A stretch of 64,000 nucleotides of DNA from Lacipirellula limnantheis (GCF_007746075.1 NZ_CP036339.1:2366885-2430884), one strand, 5' to 3'; numbered from the stretch's first letter, positions 36,373 to 46,061 are shown. Translations and numbers: made by a program. The notes: a model not told the origin generated them from the sequence alone.

Positions 36373-36653
36373 GGGAATGAGCCTCTCCCGGCGGATGGCG
36401 CATCGGCGCAGCGGTGGCGCAGAACATGGACATGCGACCACTATAGCGGGCGGGGTGGCCTTTTTCTAGATGGGAGTTGATGGAATGATCGCGCTGCACA
36501 GTTCGCCGCGGCGAATGTGCAGCGGGTAGGCGTTCTCCATCAACCGCAGGCGGCTGGATGCCCGGTCCTTCAGGCTGCTTGCAAGCCAATCAGTGGCCGC
36601 CATGCCGTAGCGGCGCTGCTCACTGGCGACACGCCAGTGGCATCCGGCGACGG
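36373..36653. repeat. About 280-base direct repeat, copy 1
   Basis: This stretch (gggaatgagcctctcccggcgg... to ...cactggcgacacgccagtgg) is a diverged direct repeat of 37903-38180. It overlaps the 3' end of the HAF gene (36620). Both copies contain a gggagttgatggaatga block and a tccttcaggctgcttgca block. Both lie just 3' of a minus-strand PEP-CTERM gene. Confidence 0.85.
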
Positions 36654-37696
36654 CGGGCAGCAACCGCGCCGACGCCAAACATGGCGATCGAAACCGCTGT
36701 CGGCTCGGGAACCTGTATGTTGGCGACGAACGCCTCGTCCTGGCCGTTGGGATTGCGACCGTATCCGACAACCGTACTGCCGTCTCCTGAAATCCCATAG
36801 GCATATAACCGTGTCCAATTCTCGAAACCGGTCGCACCGCCAGCCGCGAGAACGTCTCGCAAGTTGAGCATGCCGGACGCGGCCGTCCAGACGAACGAAT
36901 CGGGTATGCCAGAATCACTGGTCCCGACAACAACGGAGCCATCGGCAGAGACGTCGTACGCGCTACTTTGGACCGAGCCGCCCGGCAAATCCCCAAGGCC
37001 AACCATCCCGCCCGATTGCGTCCAGCGAAACGCAACAAAGTCATTGGCGGCCCCGCTGTTACTGCCGCCAACGATGACCGAGCCATCCGCCGATATCTCA
37101 TTGGCGAAGCTTTGACTGTTCGTGGCCGGAAGCGCCCCAAGACTCACGCGGCCTGTCGCTTCGGTCCAACGGGCCGCATAGGTGACGCCCCCATCACCGA
37201 ACCAGCCTGCAACGACCGAGCCATCCGCCGAGACGCCTTTGGCGGTGCTAAGTGGCAAGAAGACACTCCCCGTGGCGTTCGTCCAACGGTAGTTTCCTCC
37301 AACGATGACCGACCCGTCGTGTGACAAACCATACGCGGCACCGCCCCGAAGTGCAGTCATCCCCTCGGACTGAGTCCACCGATAACCACCTGAGTTGCCG
37401 ATAATCCCGGTGATGACCAGCCCATTTTCGGAAATATCGGTCGCGAACGTACTGTTGAAAACGCCGTCAGGTAAGGCAGACATCCCGCCGCTTTCTGTCC
37501 AACGAAACGACTGGGACGCTTGAAAACTTCCAGAAGCGCCAACAACGACAGACCCGTCGTATGAGACGCCGTGCGCCACACTACGGTAGAAGCCGCCCGC
37601 CAAGGCCCCTAGCGGGGTAAACGACGCGCCACGGGACGTGGCGCAGGCGAGCAAGAAACAAGTGAGAAGAATGGATTTCGTGACAGTCCGAATCAT
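36620..37696 (-). CDS. HAF-repeat PEP-CTERM protein
   Basis: The 358-residue protein has a signal peptide (KSILLTCFLLACATSRGA) and then about seven HAF-type repeats with the core VSADGSVVVG and FRWTQSGGM. These form a beta-propeller-like extracellular domain of unknown role. Residues about 332-353 are the PEP-CTERM tail (VPEPTAVSI, hydrophobic helix, ARRRR), followed by seven extra residues. The last codons and the stop lie inside the 280-base repeat, which may have added the short extension after the basic tail. Confidence 0.85.
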   Translation of the reverse strand: MIRTVTKSILLTCFLLACATSRGASFTPLGALAGGFYRSVAHGVSYDGSVVVGASGSFQASQSFRWTESGGMSALPDGVFNSTFATDISENGLVITGIIGNSGGYRWTQSEGMTALRGGAAYGLSHDGSVIVGGNYRWTNATGSVFLPLSTAKGVSADGSVVAGWFGDGGVTYAARWTEATGRVSLGALPATNSQSFANEISADGSVIVGGSNSGAANDFVAFRWTQSGGMVGLGDLPGGSVQSSAYDVSADGSVVVGTSDSGIPDSFVWTAASGMLNLRDVLAAGGATGFENWTRLYAYGISGDGSTVVGYGRNPNGQDEAFVANIQVPEPTAVSIAMFGVGAVAARRRRMPLACRQ

Positions 37697-37902
37697 GAGA
37701 CGCCTCTCCGTCCGCAGCCCGGCGACGCCGGGAAATGGAGATAAAACCGGTTATCAGGCTCAAGACGATATTTGCTAATCCTACCCGAGATTATCGCGGA
37801 ACGCCAAGCATCCACCCCCGCTCGCCTGTGCGGGCTCACTCGCCCTGTTCATCGGGAGCGGGCCAGCGGCGAGCGTCGTCACCAGCGGCGCGGATGCGGA
37901 TG
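37697..37902. other. Upstream region of the HAF gene
   Basis: About 200 bases between the HAF gene and the second direct-repeat copy. It should contain the HAF promoter. No clear motif was recognised. Confidence 0.3.
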
Positions 37903-38180
37903 GGGAATGAACCTCTCCCGGCGGATGACGCGTCGGCGCAGCGGCGGCGCAGTATGTGGACATGCGACCGCTATAGCGGACCGGGTGGCCATTTTCTAAA
38001 TGGGAGTTGATGGAATGACGACGGGGCGCCACTCGCCGTGGCGGATGTGCAGCGGGTATGCGTTCTCCATCGATCGCGCGCGACTGGACGCCTTGTCCTT
38101 CAGGCTGCTTGCAGGCCAGTCGGTAGTCATGCCGTGACGACACATCTCACTGGTGGCACGCCAGTGGCACCCGGCGGCAA
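37903..38180. repeat. About 280-base direct repeat, copy 2
   Basis: The second copy of the repeat at 36373-36653, ending a few bases from the stop of the RCC1-type PEP-CTERM gene (38182). The open frame read on the minus strand is kept in both copies, but many changes alter the amino acid, which argues against a protein. Confidence 0.85.
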
Positions 38181-38181
38181 G

Positions 38182-39507
38182 TTATTTGGATCGGAAGAAT
38201 CCCATGCAGGCGAGTGCCGCAGCACCGACCAAAGACAGTGACCCGGGTTCAGGAACGGTCAACAGAAGGCTGTGGTTCCATCCCGCGTCCACCTTCGTGA
38301 TGGTGCGGCCGCCAAGATTAGACATGTCGATCAGCGTGGGTATCGACGAATAGCCGCCATCCGTGCCCAAACCTGTAGCGCCCCCGCCGTTGCTTCCGAA
38401 AGAGAACACACTGCCGTCCTCAGCCAACAGTAAACTGTGGCTACGTCCTGCGGCCACCTGTGTGATGGCCTGGTTGCCCCAATGTCGGGCATCGATTTGC
38501 GTGGCCACTGGTGTAATACCAGTGCCCTTGCCCAGCCCTGTTGCACCCTGGCTGTTCCAGCCGAAGGTGAACACGCTTCCATCATCGGCCAACAACAGGC
38601 TGTGGTGTCCTCCGGCAGCTACTTGCGTGATGGCCCGGCTGCCGAGATTCGAAGCGTCTATCGGCGTCGCTACCACGGTATCGTCGAAGTCGTAAGGAGT
38701 ACCCAGCCCTGTTTGACCAAAAAGGTCGTCACCGAATGAGAACACGCTGCCATCCTCGGCGAGCAGCAGACTATGGTAATCTCCAACGGACACTTGTTTA
38801 ATGGCACGGCCGCCGAGGTTTGAGGCGTCGATGGGCGTCGCAACCGCTGTGTCGCCGTCTTCTAGGCCCAGTCCCGTTCTACCATTGATGTTCCAACCGA
38901 ACGAGAATACGCTGCCATCCTCAGCCAGAAGCAAATTGGCGTAGGGTCCCGCGGCTACCTGCTTTATGGCTCGGCCGCCCAGCCGTGAAGCGTCGATAGG
39001 CGTCGCTACTAGCGCATTGCCAACGTACATTCCCAGCCCCGTCTGGCCATGCCAGTTTGCTCCGAAGGTGAATACGGCGCCGTCCTCCGCTAATAGCACG
39101 CTGTGGCTATCTCCCGCGGCTACCTGCTTAATGGCTCGCCCGCCCAGCTGCGAAGCGTCGATGGGCGTGGCCACAAGCGTGTTGATGCCGGCTGTCCCGA
39201 CACCCGTCCGACCGTCCTCGTTCAATCCAAACGAAAACACAGCGCCGTCCTCGGCCAACAGCAAGTTGTGGTAACTTCCCGCGGATACTTGCGTGATACT
39301 GCGGCCGCCCAAAGTCGACATGTCGATGGGAGTGGCCACTAAAGTGCGGCCATTCTCAGTCCCCATCCCTGTTCGACCCTGGGCATTGGGGCCGAAAGAG
39401 TACACGTTGGCGAAAGCCCGGGTAGATGGCGTTGCGGCGGCTTGCAGTGCCGCCCACGTGACAAAGAGGGCGAGCGGCCGCGTAATTTTTGATAACAATA
39501 CACTCAT
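38182..39507 (-). CDS. RCC1-repeat PEP-CTERM protein
   Basis: The 441-residue protein has a signal peptide (LALFVTWAALQAAATPS) and seven near-identical repeats of about 52 residues (FGLNEDGRTGVGT, GGRAIKQVAAG, HSLLLAEDGSVFSFG). These are RCC1/Alpha-tubulin suppressor-type units that fold into a seven-bladed propeller. The C-terminus is a PEP-CTERM tail (VPEPGSLSL, hydrophobic helix, FFRSK). The start at 39507 has AAGGAG eight bases upstream. A surface or extracellular role is likely; the ligand is unknown. The strong similarity between repeats suggests recent internal duplication. Confidence 0.87.
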   Translation of the reverse strand: MSVLLSKITRPLALFVTWAALQAAATPSTRAFANVYSFGPNAQGRTGMGTENGRTLVATPIDMSTLGGRSITQVSAGSYHNLLLAEDGAVFSFGLNEDGRTGVGTAGINTLVATPIDASQLGGRAIKQVAAGDSHSVLLAEDGAVFTFGANWHGQTGLGMYVGNALVATPIDASRLGGRAIKQVAAGPYANLLLAEDGSVFSFGWNINGRTGLGLEDGDTAVATPIDASNLGGRAIKQVSVGDYHSLLLAEDGSVFSFGDDLFGQTGLGTPYDFDDTVVATPIDASNLGSRAITQVAAGGHHSLLLADDGSVFTFGWNSQGATGLGKGTGITPVATQIDARHWGNQAITQVAAGRSHSLLLAEDGSVFSFGSNGGGATGLGTDGGYSSIPTLIDMSNLGGRTITKVDAGWNHSLLLTVPEPGSLSLVGAAALACMGFFRSK

Positions 39508-40539
39508 GACTTCTCCTTGGCAGCATTTGAGACCGCTGGCCAAGCGTTCACGGAGCTGCCGCACGTCTTCAAACTCACACTAATCCGAATCGGCGGTGCA
39601 TGCGCCAAGATTTCGATTGGTTTCGCGTTAAGCGAGATCAAAGTAATTGATTCTATTGATACGTACTCAATAATGCACGCCTTCGAATCAGCTATCATTC
39701 CTAGCCCTACCCCGGCGGGTGGCCTGTTCTCAGCGGCGTCCGCATATTGGCTGCCTTTCAGTCTCAACTGGGCCTCGGCATGCTCATGCCTTTGGGGGCG
39801 AGAGCATGGCACCCGAGTCGACTGCACTTTGCTATGAGCGTGGATGGCAGTCTTGGGTGGCATGTCGTCGCGGAGCGTCGACATGCTGGGGCGGCGGTTG
39901 GGCTCGATCGAGGGTTCGCCCTTATCCCCGGCCCTTCTCCCGCGGGGAGAAGGGGGCAGTTTTGCACGCGGCGCGTGCGGATGATGGCGGGTGGGCGATT
40001 GCTTTTGGCAAGTTCTGCTCCTATTCTGATTAATCAGACTCCGTGAACTTTAATAACATCCTGCTCCCCTCTCCCATGGGGAGAGGGGCTGGGGGTGACG
40101 CTCCGCGGCGGGCCGCCTGCGTGCCAATGGCGCCTGGCGAGAGCCCGGCGCGATTGATAGCCCCTGGCTCCGCCAGGGGGTCGGTTGCCATACCGGTTGG
40201 CGTCGTCCCGCGTGGTGCTACCCCCCGGCGGAGCCGGGGGCTAATTGTGAAGTCGCATTGCCACGAGCGGCGGGCGCCATGACGTCGCGGAGCGTCGGCA
40301 TGTTGGGGTTTGAGCGACGTCCATTCAGGGCTGGGCATGCTCACGCGATCGCGAAAGCATGGCGCCCGGTGAGCAGCGTTCTTGGGTGGCATGCCGTCGC
40401 CGAGGGTCGGCATGCTCATGCCCTGGGGGGTAAGAGCTTGCTACGCGAGCTTTGGCGTTTCGCTGTTGCGGCGGCTATACTCACTGCCGCCAGTGTTCTT
40501 GATGGCGAGGACTGAATACTCCATTGAATCGTTGAGCCT
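39508..40539. other. Palindrome-rich intergenic region, no gene supported
   Basis: About 1 kb with no recognisable gene. It contains several small palindromes: cccttctcccgcggggagaaggg near 39936, ctcccctctcccatggggagagggg near 40066, tagcccctggctccgccaggggg (40158-40180) and taccccccggcggagccggggg (40218-40244). It also has three ggcatg-ccgtcgcggagcgtcggcatg-like units near 39860, 40275 and 40385. These look like several REP-like families packed together. Confidence 0.6.
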
Positions 40540-41115
40540 GTGCCTGTATTTCTTGAACCGACCGCAACCGTTGCTCGTCCCACATCGGCGACCGTGATTG
40601 GGTGGCTGTGGATCGTCATCTCCGTCGCCACCCTTTTCTCGTCGCTGGAAGATTTCTTCACGGCGCGGAAGTTTGCCGCGGCGAGGCCCGATTTGGGGAA
40701 CGACGCCGCGAGCGAAGCGACGCTTGATGCCTTCGCAAGTCTCATCGGCGGCACGCCGGCGGAGCTTCTTGCGCTGACGCTTATCTCCGCCGTGGCCATT
40801 GCCGGGGGCGTGGGCCTGCTGAAATTGCGATCCTCGGGGCGGCATACGCTCATTGGCTTTTCCTGGCTCCTGCTCGTTGGATCGCTCATCGGCGTGCCCT
40901 ATTATCTCTGGATAGTCGTTGGGACGGCGAACGAGGCAGCGGACGGACTTGATGCCGTCGTGATCGTCATGTGCATCATGGGGCTATTGCAGTTGTTCTT
41001 CAATGTTTTCATCTTTGGTTTGATGCTGCGCTCGCTGCACGGCCCGCGCATCCGCGAGGCCGTTGCTGCGAACGAAACGCTGCGAGCGACACGCGCGGGA
41101 GTCGCTGGTTCTTGA
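40540..41115 (+). CDS. Four-helix integral membrane protein, function unknown
   Basis: The 191-residue protein starts at GTG 40540. It has four hydrophobic helices (SATVIGWLWIVISVATLF, LALTLISAVAIAGGVGLL, GFSWLLLVGSLIGVPYYLWI and VVIVMCIMGLLQLFFNVFIF) with a short C-terminal tail. No family recognised. It is flanked on both sides by palindromic repeats. The start is uncertain because there is no clear ribosome-binding site. Confidence 0.6.
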   Translation: MPVFLEPTATVARPTSATVIGWLWIVISVATLFSSLEDFFTARKFAAARPDLGNDAASEATLDAFASLIGGTPAELLALTLISAVAIAGGVGLLKLRSSGRHTLIGFSWLLLVGSLIGVPYYLWIVVGTANEAADGLDAVVIVMCIMGLLQLFFNVFIFGLMLRSLHGPRIREAVAANETLRATRAGVAGS

Positions 41116-41650
41116 ACCAGTGGCGAAGCCAGGAAACGACGCGTTGTGCCAGTTCGCCGGCGAGTGCTTTTCGCGGCGGGTGGCATGCCTCACGCGATCG
41201 CGAAAGCATGGCGCCCGGCGTCGTCCCGGGTGGTGCTATCCCCCGGCGGAGCCGGGGGCTGAATTGGGGAAGCCGCATTGCTGCGAGCGGACGGCGACTT
41301 ATCCCAATTGGAACGATTGGAAGGCGTTCTTTCCGCGGCGAAGCGTCGCCTACGGATCTCGCCAGGTTGTCGGCGGCCGTTGGGCCGACCATGCTGGAAA
41401 ATGAACGCCCGTCCGCAGGAGTCGCGGCGTCTGTCGCCATGGCCAAGGGCCAGCACGCATTTGCGTTTTCCTTCCGCGAAGTCGCGCATATGCGCACAGC
41501 CCGCCTTGGACGGCGGCGTGGCGGTGGATACTGTTCAATAGAGACCCTCGTTCCCGGCGCGCGATTGTTGATCGCCAGTCGGGAGCGAACGGCATGCAGA
41601 TTCGGCACTAGAGTTTTGGGGCGGCGAACGTTCTTCGCAAAGGTTTTCGT
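41116..41650. other. Intergenic region with REP-like palindrome, no gene supported
   Basis: About 535 bases. Bases 41200-41290 (gtcgtcccgggtggtgctat..., then the ccccggcggagccgggg palindrome and agccgcattg) repeat 40200-40275 with few changes. The rest has no recognisable gene, and the promoter of the next operon should lie near its right end. Confidence 0.5.
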
Positions 41651-42826
41651 ATGCATCGCGTGTTGTTACTCGGCGCCGGCAAGATCGGCCGGATGATTGC
41701 TCGGCTCCTCGTCGACACTGGCGACTACGACGTTCTCGTCGGCGACTCCAGCCCCGAAGCCCTCGAACTGATCGCCCTGCGCATTGGCGTGAAGACCGTC
41801 GCGGTCGACGTCGAGTCGCCCGCCGAACTCGCCAGCGCGCTCGCCGGACGCGATACGGTGATCTCGGCGCTGAGCTACTACCACAACCCGCGCGTCGCCG
41901 AGGCTGCGCTCGCCGCAGGGGCCAGCTACTTCGATCTCACCGAAGACGTCGAAACGACTCGCCGCGTCCGCGCCGTCGCCGCCAAGGCTCAACCGGGTCA
42001 GGTCTTCATGCCGCAGTGCGGGCTGGCGCCCGGATTCATCTCGATCGTCGCCAACAATCTCGCCCAACGGGTCGAAAAGCTCGATACCGTCCGCATGCGG
42101 GTCGGCGCTTTGCCGCAGTTTCCGACCGGCGCGCTCAAGTACAACCTCACCTGGTCCACCGACGGCCTGATCAACGAGTATTGCAATCCGTGCGACGCGA
42201 TCCACGAAGGCCGCCGCATCGAGGTGCTGCCGCTGGAAGGTTACGAGCAGTTCTCGCTCGACGGCGTTCGCTACGAAGCCTTCAACACCAGCGGCGGTCT
42301 GGGCACGCTTTGCGAGTCGCTCGACGGCAAGGTCCGCGACCTCAATTACAAGACTGTTCGCTACCTGGGGCACTGCAACCAGGTCCAGCTGCTGGTGAAC
42401 GAGCTGCGCTTGAGCCAACGCCGCGACCTGCTGAAAGACATCCTCGAGAACGCGGTGCCGATCACGTTCCAAGACGTGGTGGTCACCTTTTGCACGGTGA
42501 CTGGCTATCGCAACGGCCAGCTGGTTCAATTGACCGACGCCCGTAAGATTTACCATCAGGAGATTGGCGGCGAGAACTGGTCGGCCATCCAGATCACCAC
42601 GGCCGCGGGCATTTGCGCGGTGATCGACATGCACGTCGCCGGGCAGCTCAACAGCAGCGGCTTTCTCCGCCAGGAAGACGTCGACTTCGAGAACTTCCTC
42701 GGCAATCGCTTTGGTCGCCATTACGACACGCGCATTGCCACCCGGTTCAGCAGCGCCTCGTCCGTCGGCGGCGCCACGACGCGGGAAACGACCGATCACG
42801 ACGTCGTCCGCGAGCCGTCGATCTGA
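41651..42826 (+). CDS. Saccharopine dehydrogenase-family protein
   Basis: The 391-residue protein begins with a Rossmann site (HRVLLLGAGKIGRMIARLL), then SALSYYHNPRVAEAALAAGA and YFDLTEDVETT, marks of the Lys9/saccharopine reductase type. Conserved later parts are FMPQCGLAPGFISIVANNL and FNTSGGLGTLCE. It is followed after 31 bases by aminoadipate-semialdehyde dehydrogenase. Together they fit conversion of saccharopine or a related lysine catabolite to aminoadipate. The direction (synthesis or breakdown) is inferred from the neighbour. Confidence 0.87.
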   Translation: MHRVLLLGAGKIGRMIARLLVDTGDYDVLVGDSSPEALELIALRIGVKTVAVDVESPAELASALAGRDTVISALSYYHNPRVAEAALAAGASYFDLTEDVETTRRVRAVAAKAQPGQVFMPQCGLAPGFISIVANNLAQRVEKLDTVRMRVGALPQFPTGALKYNLTWSTDGLINEYCNPCDAIHEGRRIEVLPLEGYEQFSLDGVRYEAFNTSGGLGTLCESLDGKVRDLNYKTVRYLGHCNQVQLLVNELRLSQRRDLLKDILENAVPITFQDVVVTFCTVTGYRNGQLVQLTDARKIYHQEIGGENWSAIQITTAAGICAVIDMHVAGQLNSSGFLRQEDVDFENFLGNRFGRHYDTRIATRFSSASSVGGATTRETTDHDVVREPSI

Positions 42827-42857
42827 AGCATCGACCTTCACTACTAAAGCTAACAAC

Positions 42858-44396
42858 ATGAACGCAGCCGTCGTGAAAGCCCTGGAAGCCCTTGGCGTCG
42901 ATTGCGCCGTCCGAGCCGTCAGCAATGGCGCCGACTGGCAAGTCGGCCGCGGCGCGCCGATAGTCAAACATTCCCCGATCGACGGCAGCGCGCTCGCTGA
43001 ATTCGCTGGCGCCGATGTGACGCAAGTCGACGCCGCGATCGATGCAGCTGCTGAAGCGTTTCTCAAGTGGCGCGTCGTTCCCGCCCCTGTGCGCGGCGCC
43101 TTTGTCCGCCAGTTCGGCGAACAGCTTCGCAAGTACAAAACAGAACTCGCGACGATCGTCAGCTGGGAAGCCGGCAAGATCACGCAAGAAGCCCTGGGCG
43201 AAGTCCAGGAAATGATCGACATCTGCGAGTTCGCCGTCGGCCTTAGCCGGCAACTCTACGGCAAGACGATCGCCAGCGAACGCCCCGGCCATCGCCTGAT
43301 GGAGCAGTGGCACCCGCTGGGGCCGGTGGGCGTGATTTCCGCGTTCAATTTTCCCGTCGCCGTGTGGGCCTGGAACGCCGCCATCGCCTGGGTCTGCGGC
43401 GATCCCATCGTCTGGAAGCCGTCGGAAAAGACGCCGCTCTGTGCGATCGCCTGCCAGGCGCTGTTCCAGAAGTCGCTTGCCGAAGCGAAGGGCGTACCCG
43501 CCGGCATCTCGACGCTGGTGATCGGCGGCGCCGACGTGGGCAAGCAACTCACCGCGTCGCCGAAGGTGCCGCTCGTCTCGGCCACCGGTTCGGTACCGAT
43601 GGGGCGGGCCGTTGCTGAAGTTGTCGCCAAGCGGCTAGGCCGGTCGCTGCTCGAACTCGGCGGCAACAACGGCATGATCGTCACGCCGTCGGCCGACCTT
43701 GATCTCGCCGTCCGCTCAATCGTCTTCGCCGCCGTCGGCACCTGCGGCCAACGCTGCACCACGCTGCGCCGGTTGATCGTCCACGAATCGATCGCCGACG
43801 AGCTCCGCGACCGCTTGCTGAAGGTTTACGCAAAGCTGCCGATCGGCGACCCGACCGCCGCCGGCACGCTCATCGGTCCGCTTGTCGACGAAGGCGCCGC
43901 GATGCAATTTGATGCGGCCCTCGCGGCCGCGAAAGAGCAGGGGGGCGTCATCCACGGCGGCGGTCGCGTCACTGAGAACGTCCCCAACGGCGGCGCCTAT
44001 GTTCGGCCCGCGCTCGTGGAAATCGACGCGAAGGCCGCGATCGTCCAGCACGAAACGTTCGCCCCGATCCTCTACGTGATGCGATACAAGAATCTCGACG
44101 AAGCGATCGCCACGCACAACAACGTGCCGCAAGGCCTGTCGTCGGCGATCCTCACCAGCGACGTCCGCGAAGCGGAGCTTTTCTGCTCTCCCGCCGGCAG
44201 CGACTGCGGCATCGTCAACGTCAACATCGGCACCAGCGGCGCCGAGATCGGCGGCGCCTTCGGCGGCGAGAAAGAAACGGGCGGCGGCCGCGAGTCGGGC
44301 AGCGATTCCTGGAAGCAGTACATGCGCCGCGTCACCAACACGGTGAACTACTCCCGCGACCTGCCGCTGGCGCAAGGCATCAAGTTCGACGTGTAG
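42858..44396 (+). CDS. amaB: L-aminoadipate-semialdehyde dehydrogenase (ALDH7 type)
   Basis: The 512-residue NAD-dependent aldehyde dehydrogenase resembles ALDH7A1/AmaB, which oxidises aminoadipate semialdehyde in lysine breakdown. It has EQWHPLGPVGVISAFNFPVA, WKPSEKTPL, GSVPMGRAVAEVV, the general base E266 (LLELGGNNG) and the catalytic C300 (GTCGQRCTTLRR), followed by IGGAFGGEKETGGGRESGSD and WKQYMRR, which are typical of the family. It probably forms an operon with the upstream saccharopine dehydrogenase gene. Confidence 0.92.
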   Translation: MNAAVVKALEALGVDCAVRAVSNGADWQVGRGAPIVKHSPIDGSALAEFAGADVTQVDAAIDAAAEAFLKWRVVPAPVRGAFVRQFGEQLRKYKTELATIVSWEAGKITQEALGEVQEMIDICEFAVGLSRQLYGKTIASERPGHRLMEQWHPLGPVGVISAFNFPVAVWAWNAAIAWVCGDPIVWKPSEKTPLCAIACQALFQKSLAEAKGVPAGISTLVIGGADVGKQLTASPKVPLVSATGSVPMGRAVAEVVAKRLGRSLLELGGNNGMIVTPSADLDLAVRSIVFAAVGTCGQRCTTLRRLIVHESIADELRDRLLKVYAKLPIGDPTAAGTLIGPLVDEGAAMQFDAALAAAKEQGGVIHGGGRVTENVPNGGAYVRPALVEIDAKAAIVQHETFAPILYVMRYKNLDEAIATHNNVPQGLSSAILTSDVREAELFCSPAGSDCGIVNVNIGTSGAEIGGAFGGEKETGGGRESGSDSWKQYMRRVTNTVNYSRDLPLAQGIKFDV

Positions 44397-44416
44397 CGAG
44401 TCGCCCATCAATGCCA

Positions 44417-44563
44417 GTAGCCGCGGGTCAACGACCCGCCGGAGCGGCGAACAAACAATGTCGAATGTGGAATGTGGAATGGGGAGAAATTCTGCATTCC
44501 CCATTCAGCATTCCACATTCCCCATTTGAGTCCCTCTCCGGCGGCTCGTTGAGTCGCGGCTAC
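44417..44563. repeat. Large inverted repeat between convergent genes
   Basis: Outer arms 44417-44444 and 44536-44563 pair over 28 bases with three mismatches. Inside are GGAATG-rich arms (about 44463-44490 and 44491-44530) that can also pair. It lies between the amaB stop and the stop of the PfkB kinase and may end transcription from both sides. Confidence 0.8.
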
Positions 44564-45510
44564 AGGCCCGCCAACCGCGCCGTTTCGTCGAACCCAAGAA
44601 TCCCCGCCGTCGCCCCGAGTCGCGTCACGCAACACGCACCGGTCGCCGAGCCGAGTCGCCCCGCCTCTGCCGGCGACATCCCGCGCAACAACCCCGCGAG
44701 CAAGCCGCCGAGAAAACAGTCGCCGGCGCCGGTCGTATCGACCACCTCGCCCGGCGGCTTCGTAATCGCCACGTCGACGAACTCGCCCGGCTTCGGGCTG
44801 AGAATCGCCCCGCGGCTGCCGAGTTTTACGCCCAGCATTCCCGTAGCGCCGGCGCTCCGATACGCCGCGATGATCTTCTGCGGATCTTCCTCGCCCGTTT
44901 GATGATGGGCTTCCGCCAAGCTCGGCACATACAAATCGAGATGCGGCAGTACCGGCGCGAGCGGCCCCATCTCGCCGCCGTCGCCCGCCGCGTCGAGCGC
45001 CGTCATGCAGCCCGTCTTGCGAATCGCCGCGAGCACTTCCGGCAAATCGTCGATGAGATTCGGTAGCAGCGGATAATAGCCGAGCAGCATTGACCGGCTG
45101 CGCGCGAACAGGTCGAGATGGTCCAGAAACGCCGCCCGATTGAGCAGCTTCGGGGCCCCGACGCAATGGAGGAACGACCGCTCGCCGCTGGGGTCGATCA
45201 GCACGGCCGTCGTGCTCGTCGCGCCGGTAGGGTGCGTCAGCAGCCCCGCATCGTCGAGCCCCTCGGCCGCATACCGCTGCCGAATCACCTCGGCCCACGC
45301 ATCGTTGCCGACATAGCTAAACGCCGCCGCCCGCATCCCCAGCCGCGTCAGCGTGATCCCCGAATTCGCGACGATCCCGCCGGTAGCCAGTTCCAGCGGT
45401 TCGGCCTGGATCAGCTTCCCGCCCCCAATCGGCCGTTCCAAATCAACCGGCCGCACGAGCACGTCGACGACGCACGACCCGCAAACAATCGCATCAAAAT
45501 CTTTGGTCAT
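44560..45510 (-). CDS. PfkB-family sugar kinase
   Basis: The 316-residue protein is a ribokinase-like kinase. It has an N-terminal VCGSCVVDVLVRPVD, GGIVANSGITLTRLG at the sugar-binding face, and VVDTTGAGDCFLGGLLAGLL with the anion-hole GAGD (261-264) and catalytic D264. The substrate (ribose, fructose, KDG, nucleoside and so on) cannot be read from sequence. The gene runs opposite to amaB and has no sugar genes beside it. Confidence 0.9.
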   Translation of the reverse strand: MTKDFDAIVCGSCVVDVLVRPVDLERPIGGGKLIQAEPLELATGGIVANSGITLTRLGMRAAAFSYVGNDAWAEVIRQRYAAEGLDDAGLLTHPTGATSTTAVLIDPSGERSFLHCVGAPKLLNRAAFLDHLDLFARSRSMLLGYYPLLPNLIDDLPEVLAAIRKTGCMTALDAAGDGGEMGPLAPVLPHLDLYVPSLAEAHHQTGEEDPQKIIAAYRSAGATGMLGVKLGSRGAILSPKPGEFVDVAITKPPGEVVDTTGAGDCFLGGLLAGLLRGMSPAEAGRLGSATGACCVTRLGATAGILGFDETARLAGL

Positions 45511-45561
45511 AGAAATCTAACTTCGTTGCGCAGTCACGAACTCAATGGCTCTGTATTTCCT

Positions 45562-45630
45562 TTTGCGCCTTCGCGCCTTTGCGTGAGACAATCTTGATTT
45601 AGATCTCACGCAAAGGCGCGAAGGCGCAAA
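45562..45630. repeat. Dispersed palindrome (27-base arms), copy A
   Basis: Arms 45562-45588 (tttgcgccttcgcgcctttg...) and 45604-45630 are exactly complementary around a 15-base loop. Two further copies are at 46085-46153 and 47158-47226. Confidence 0.95.
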
Positions 45631-45659
45631 GAAGAGAGAAAACTAAAGGGACATGCGTT

Positions 45660-46061
45660 CTAGGGCGCAATCGCATAAGCCTCGCGCTCGAACGGATTAT
45701 CCCGATAAGCATCCCCGCCGCGGGCCCAGATCAGCGCCGAGCATAACAGATAGGCGGGGATGAACAACGGCCCCCACCGCTCGTACTGACGGATGTGAAC
45801 CAATTCGTGAGCGCGCGTAACGTGAAGGCAAACCGCGTCGCGCCCCAGCACCACATGCCCCAGCGTCATCGCCATCGTGAACGGCCCGCACGGCCACCGC
45901 GAGATCAACCACGGCACGGCCCCGCCATGAAACTCAATCGCCGCCCCCCGCTTTTGCACCCGCCCGCCAGTGACCAAGCCAGCTGTCCCAGCCGCTAACC
46001 CGACCGCCGTCCAGGGCGAAGCCCACACCCAACCGAGCAGACGTAGCGGCATCTTCCACAT
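45660..46061 (-). CDS. Membrane-linked protein with metallopeptidase-like HExxH motif
   Basis: The 133-residue protein has a short hydrophobic segment (WTAVGLAAGTAGLV) and then RAHELVHIRQYERWGPLFIP, an HExxH zinc-binding pattern, and NPFEREAYAI near the end with a glutamate that could be a third ligand. Small proteins with this HELVHxxQYExxG arrangement are widespread and uncharacterised. Peptidase activity is not shown. It is placed between two copies of the 27-base-arm palindrome. Confidence 0.7.
   Translation of the reverse strand: MWKMPLRLLGWVWASPWTAVGLAAGTAGLVTGGRVQKRGAAIEFHGGAVPWLISRWPCGPFTMAMTLGHVVLGRDAVCLHVTRAHELVHIRQYERWGPLFIPAYLLCSALIWARGGDAYRDNPFEREAYAIAP

Larger units (their letters stand above)
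35352..36619. other. Repeat-rich intergenic island, no gene supported
   Basis: About 1.27 kb without a recognisable gene. It holds an accacagagcc...ggctctgtggt inverted pair (about 35538-35622), two copies of a gggaggggtctccg...cggagacgc hairpin family, a perfect 25-base-arm hairpin, a TGTCGCC tandem array and the first copy of a 280-base direct repeat. Long open frames across it translate these repeats and are not convincing genes. Confidence 0.6.

Noticed and set aside
35642..36589. Long minus-strand open frame in the repeat island
   Set aside because: Its translation is made of hairpin repeats and the 280-base repeat, with no signal peptide or domain.
37781..38143. Minus-strand open frame in the second 280-base repeat
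   Set aside because: It is shared with copy 1, but many substitutions change the residue, so protein selection is not supported.
39508..40539. Small open frames between the RCC1 gene and the membrane protein gene
   Set aside because: They span palindromic repeats and show no conserved protein sequence.
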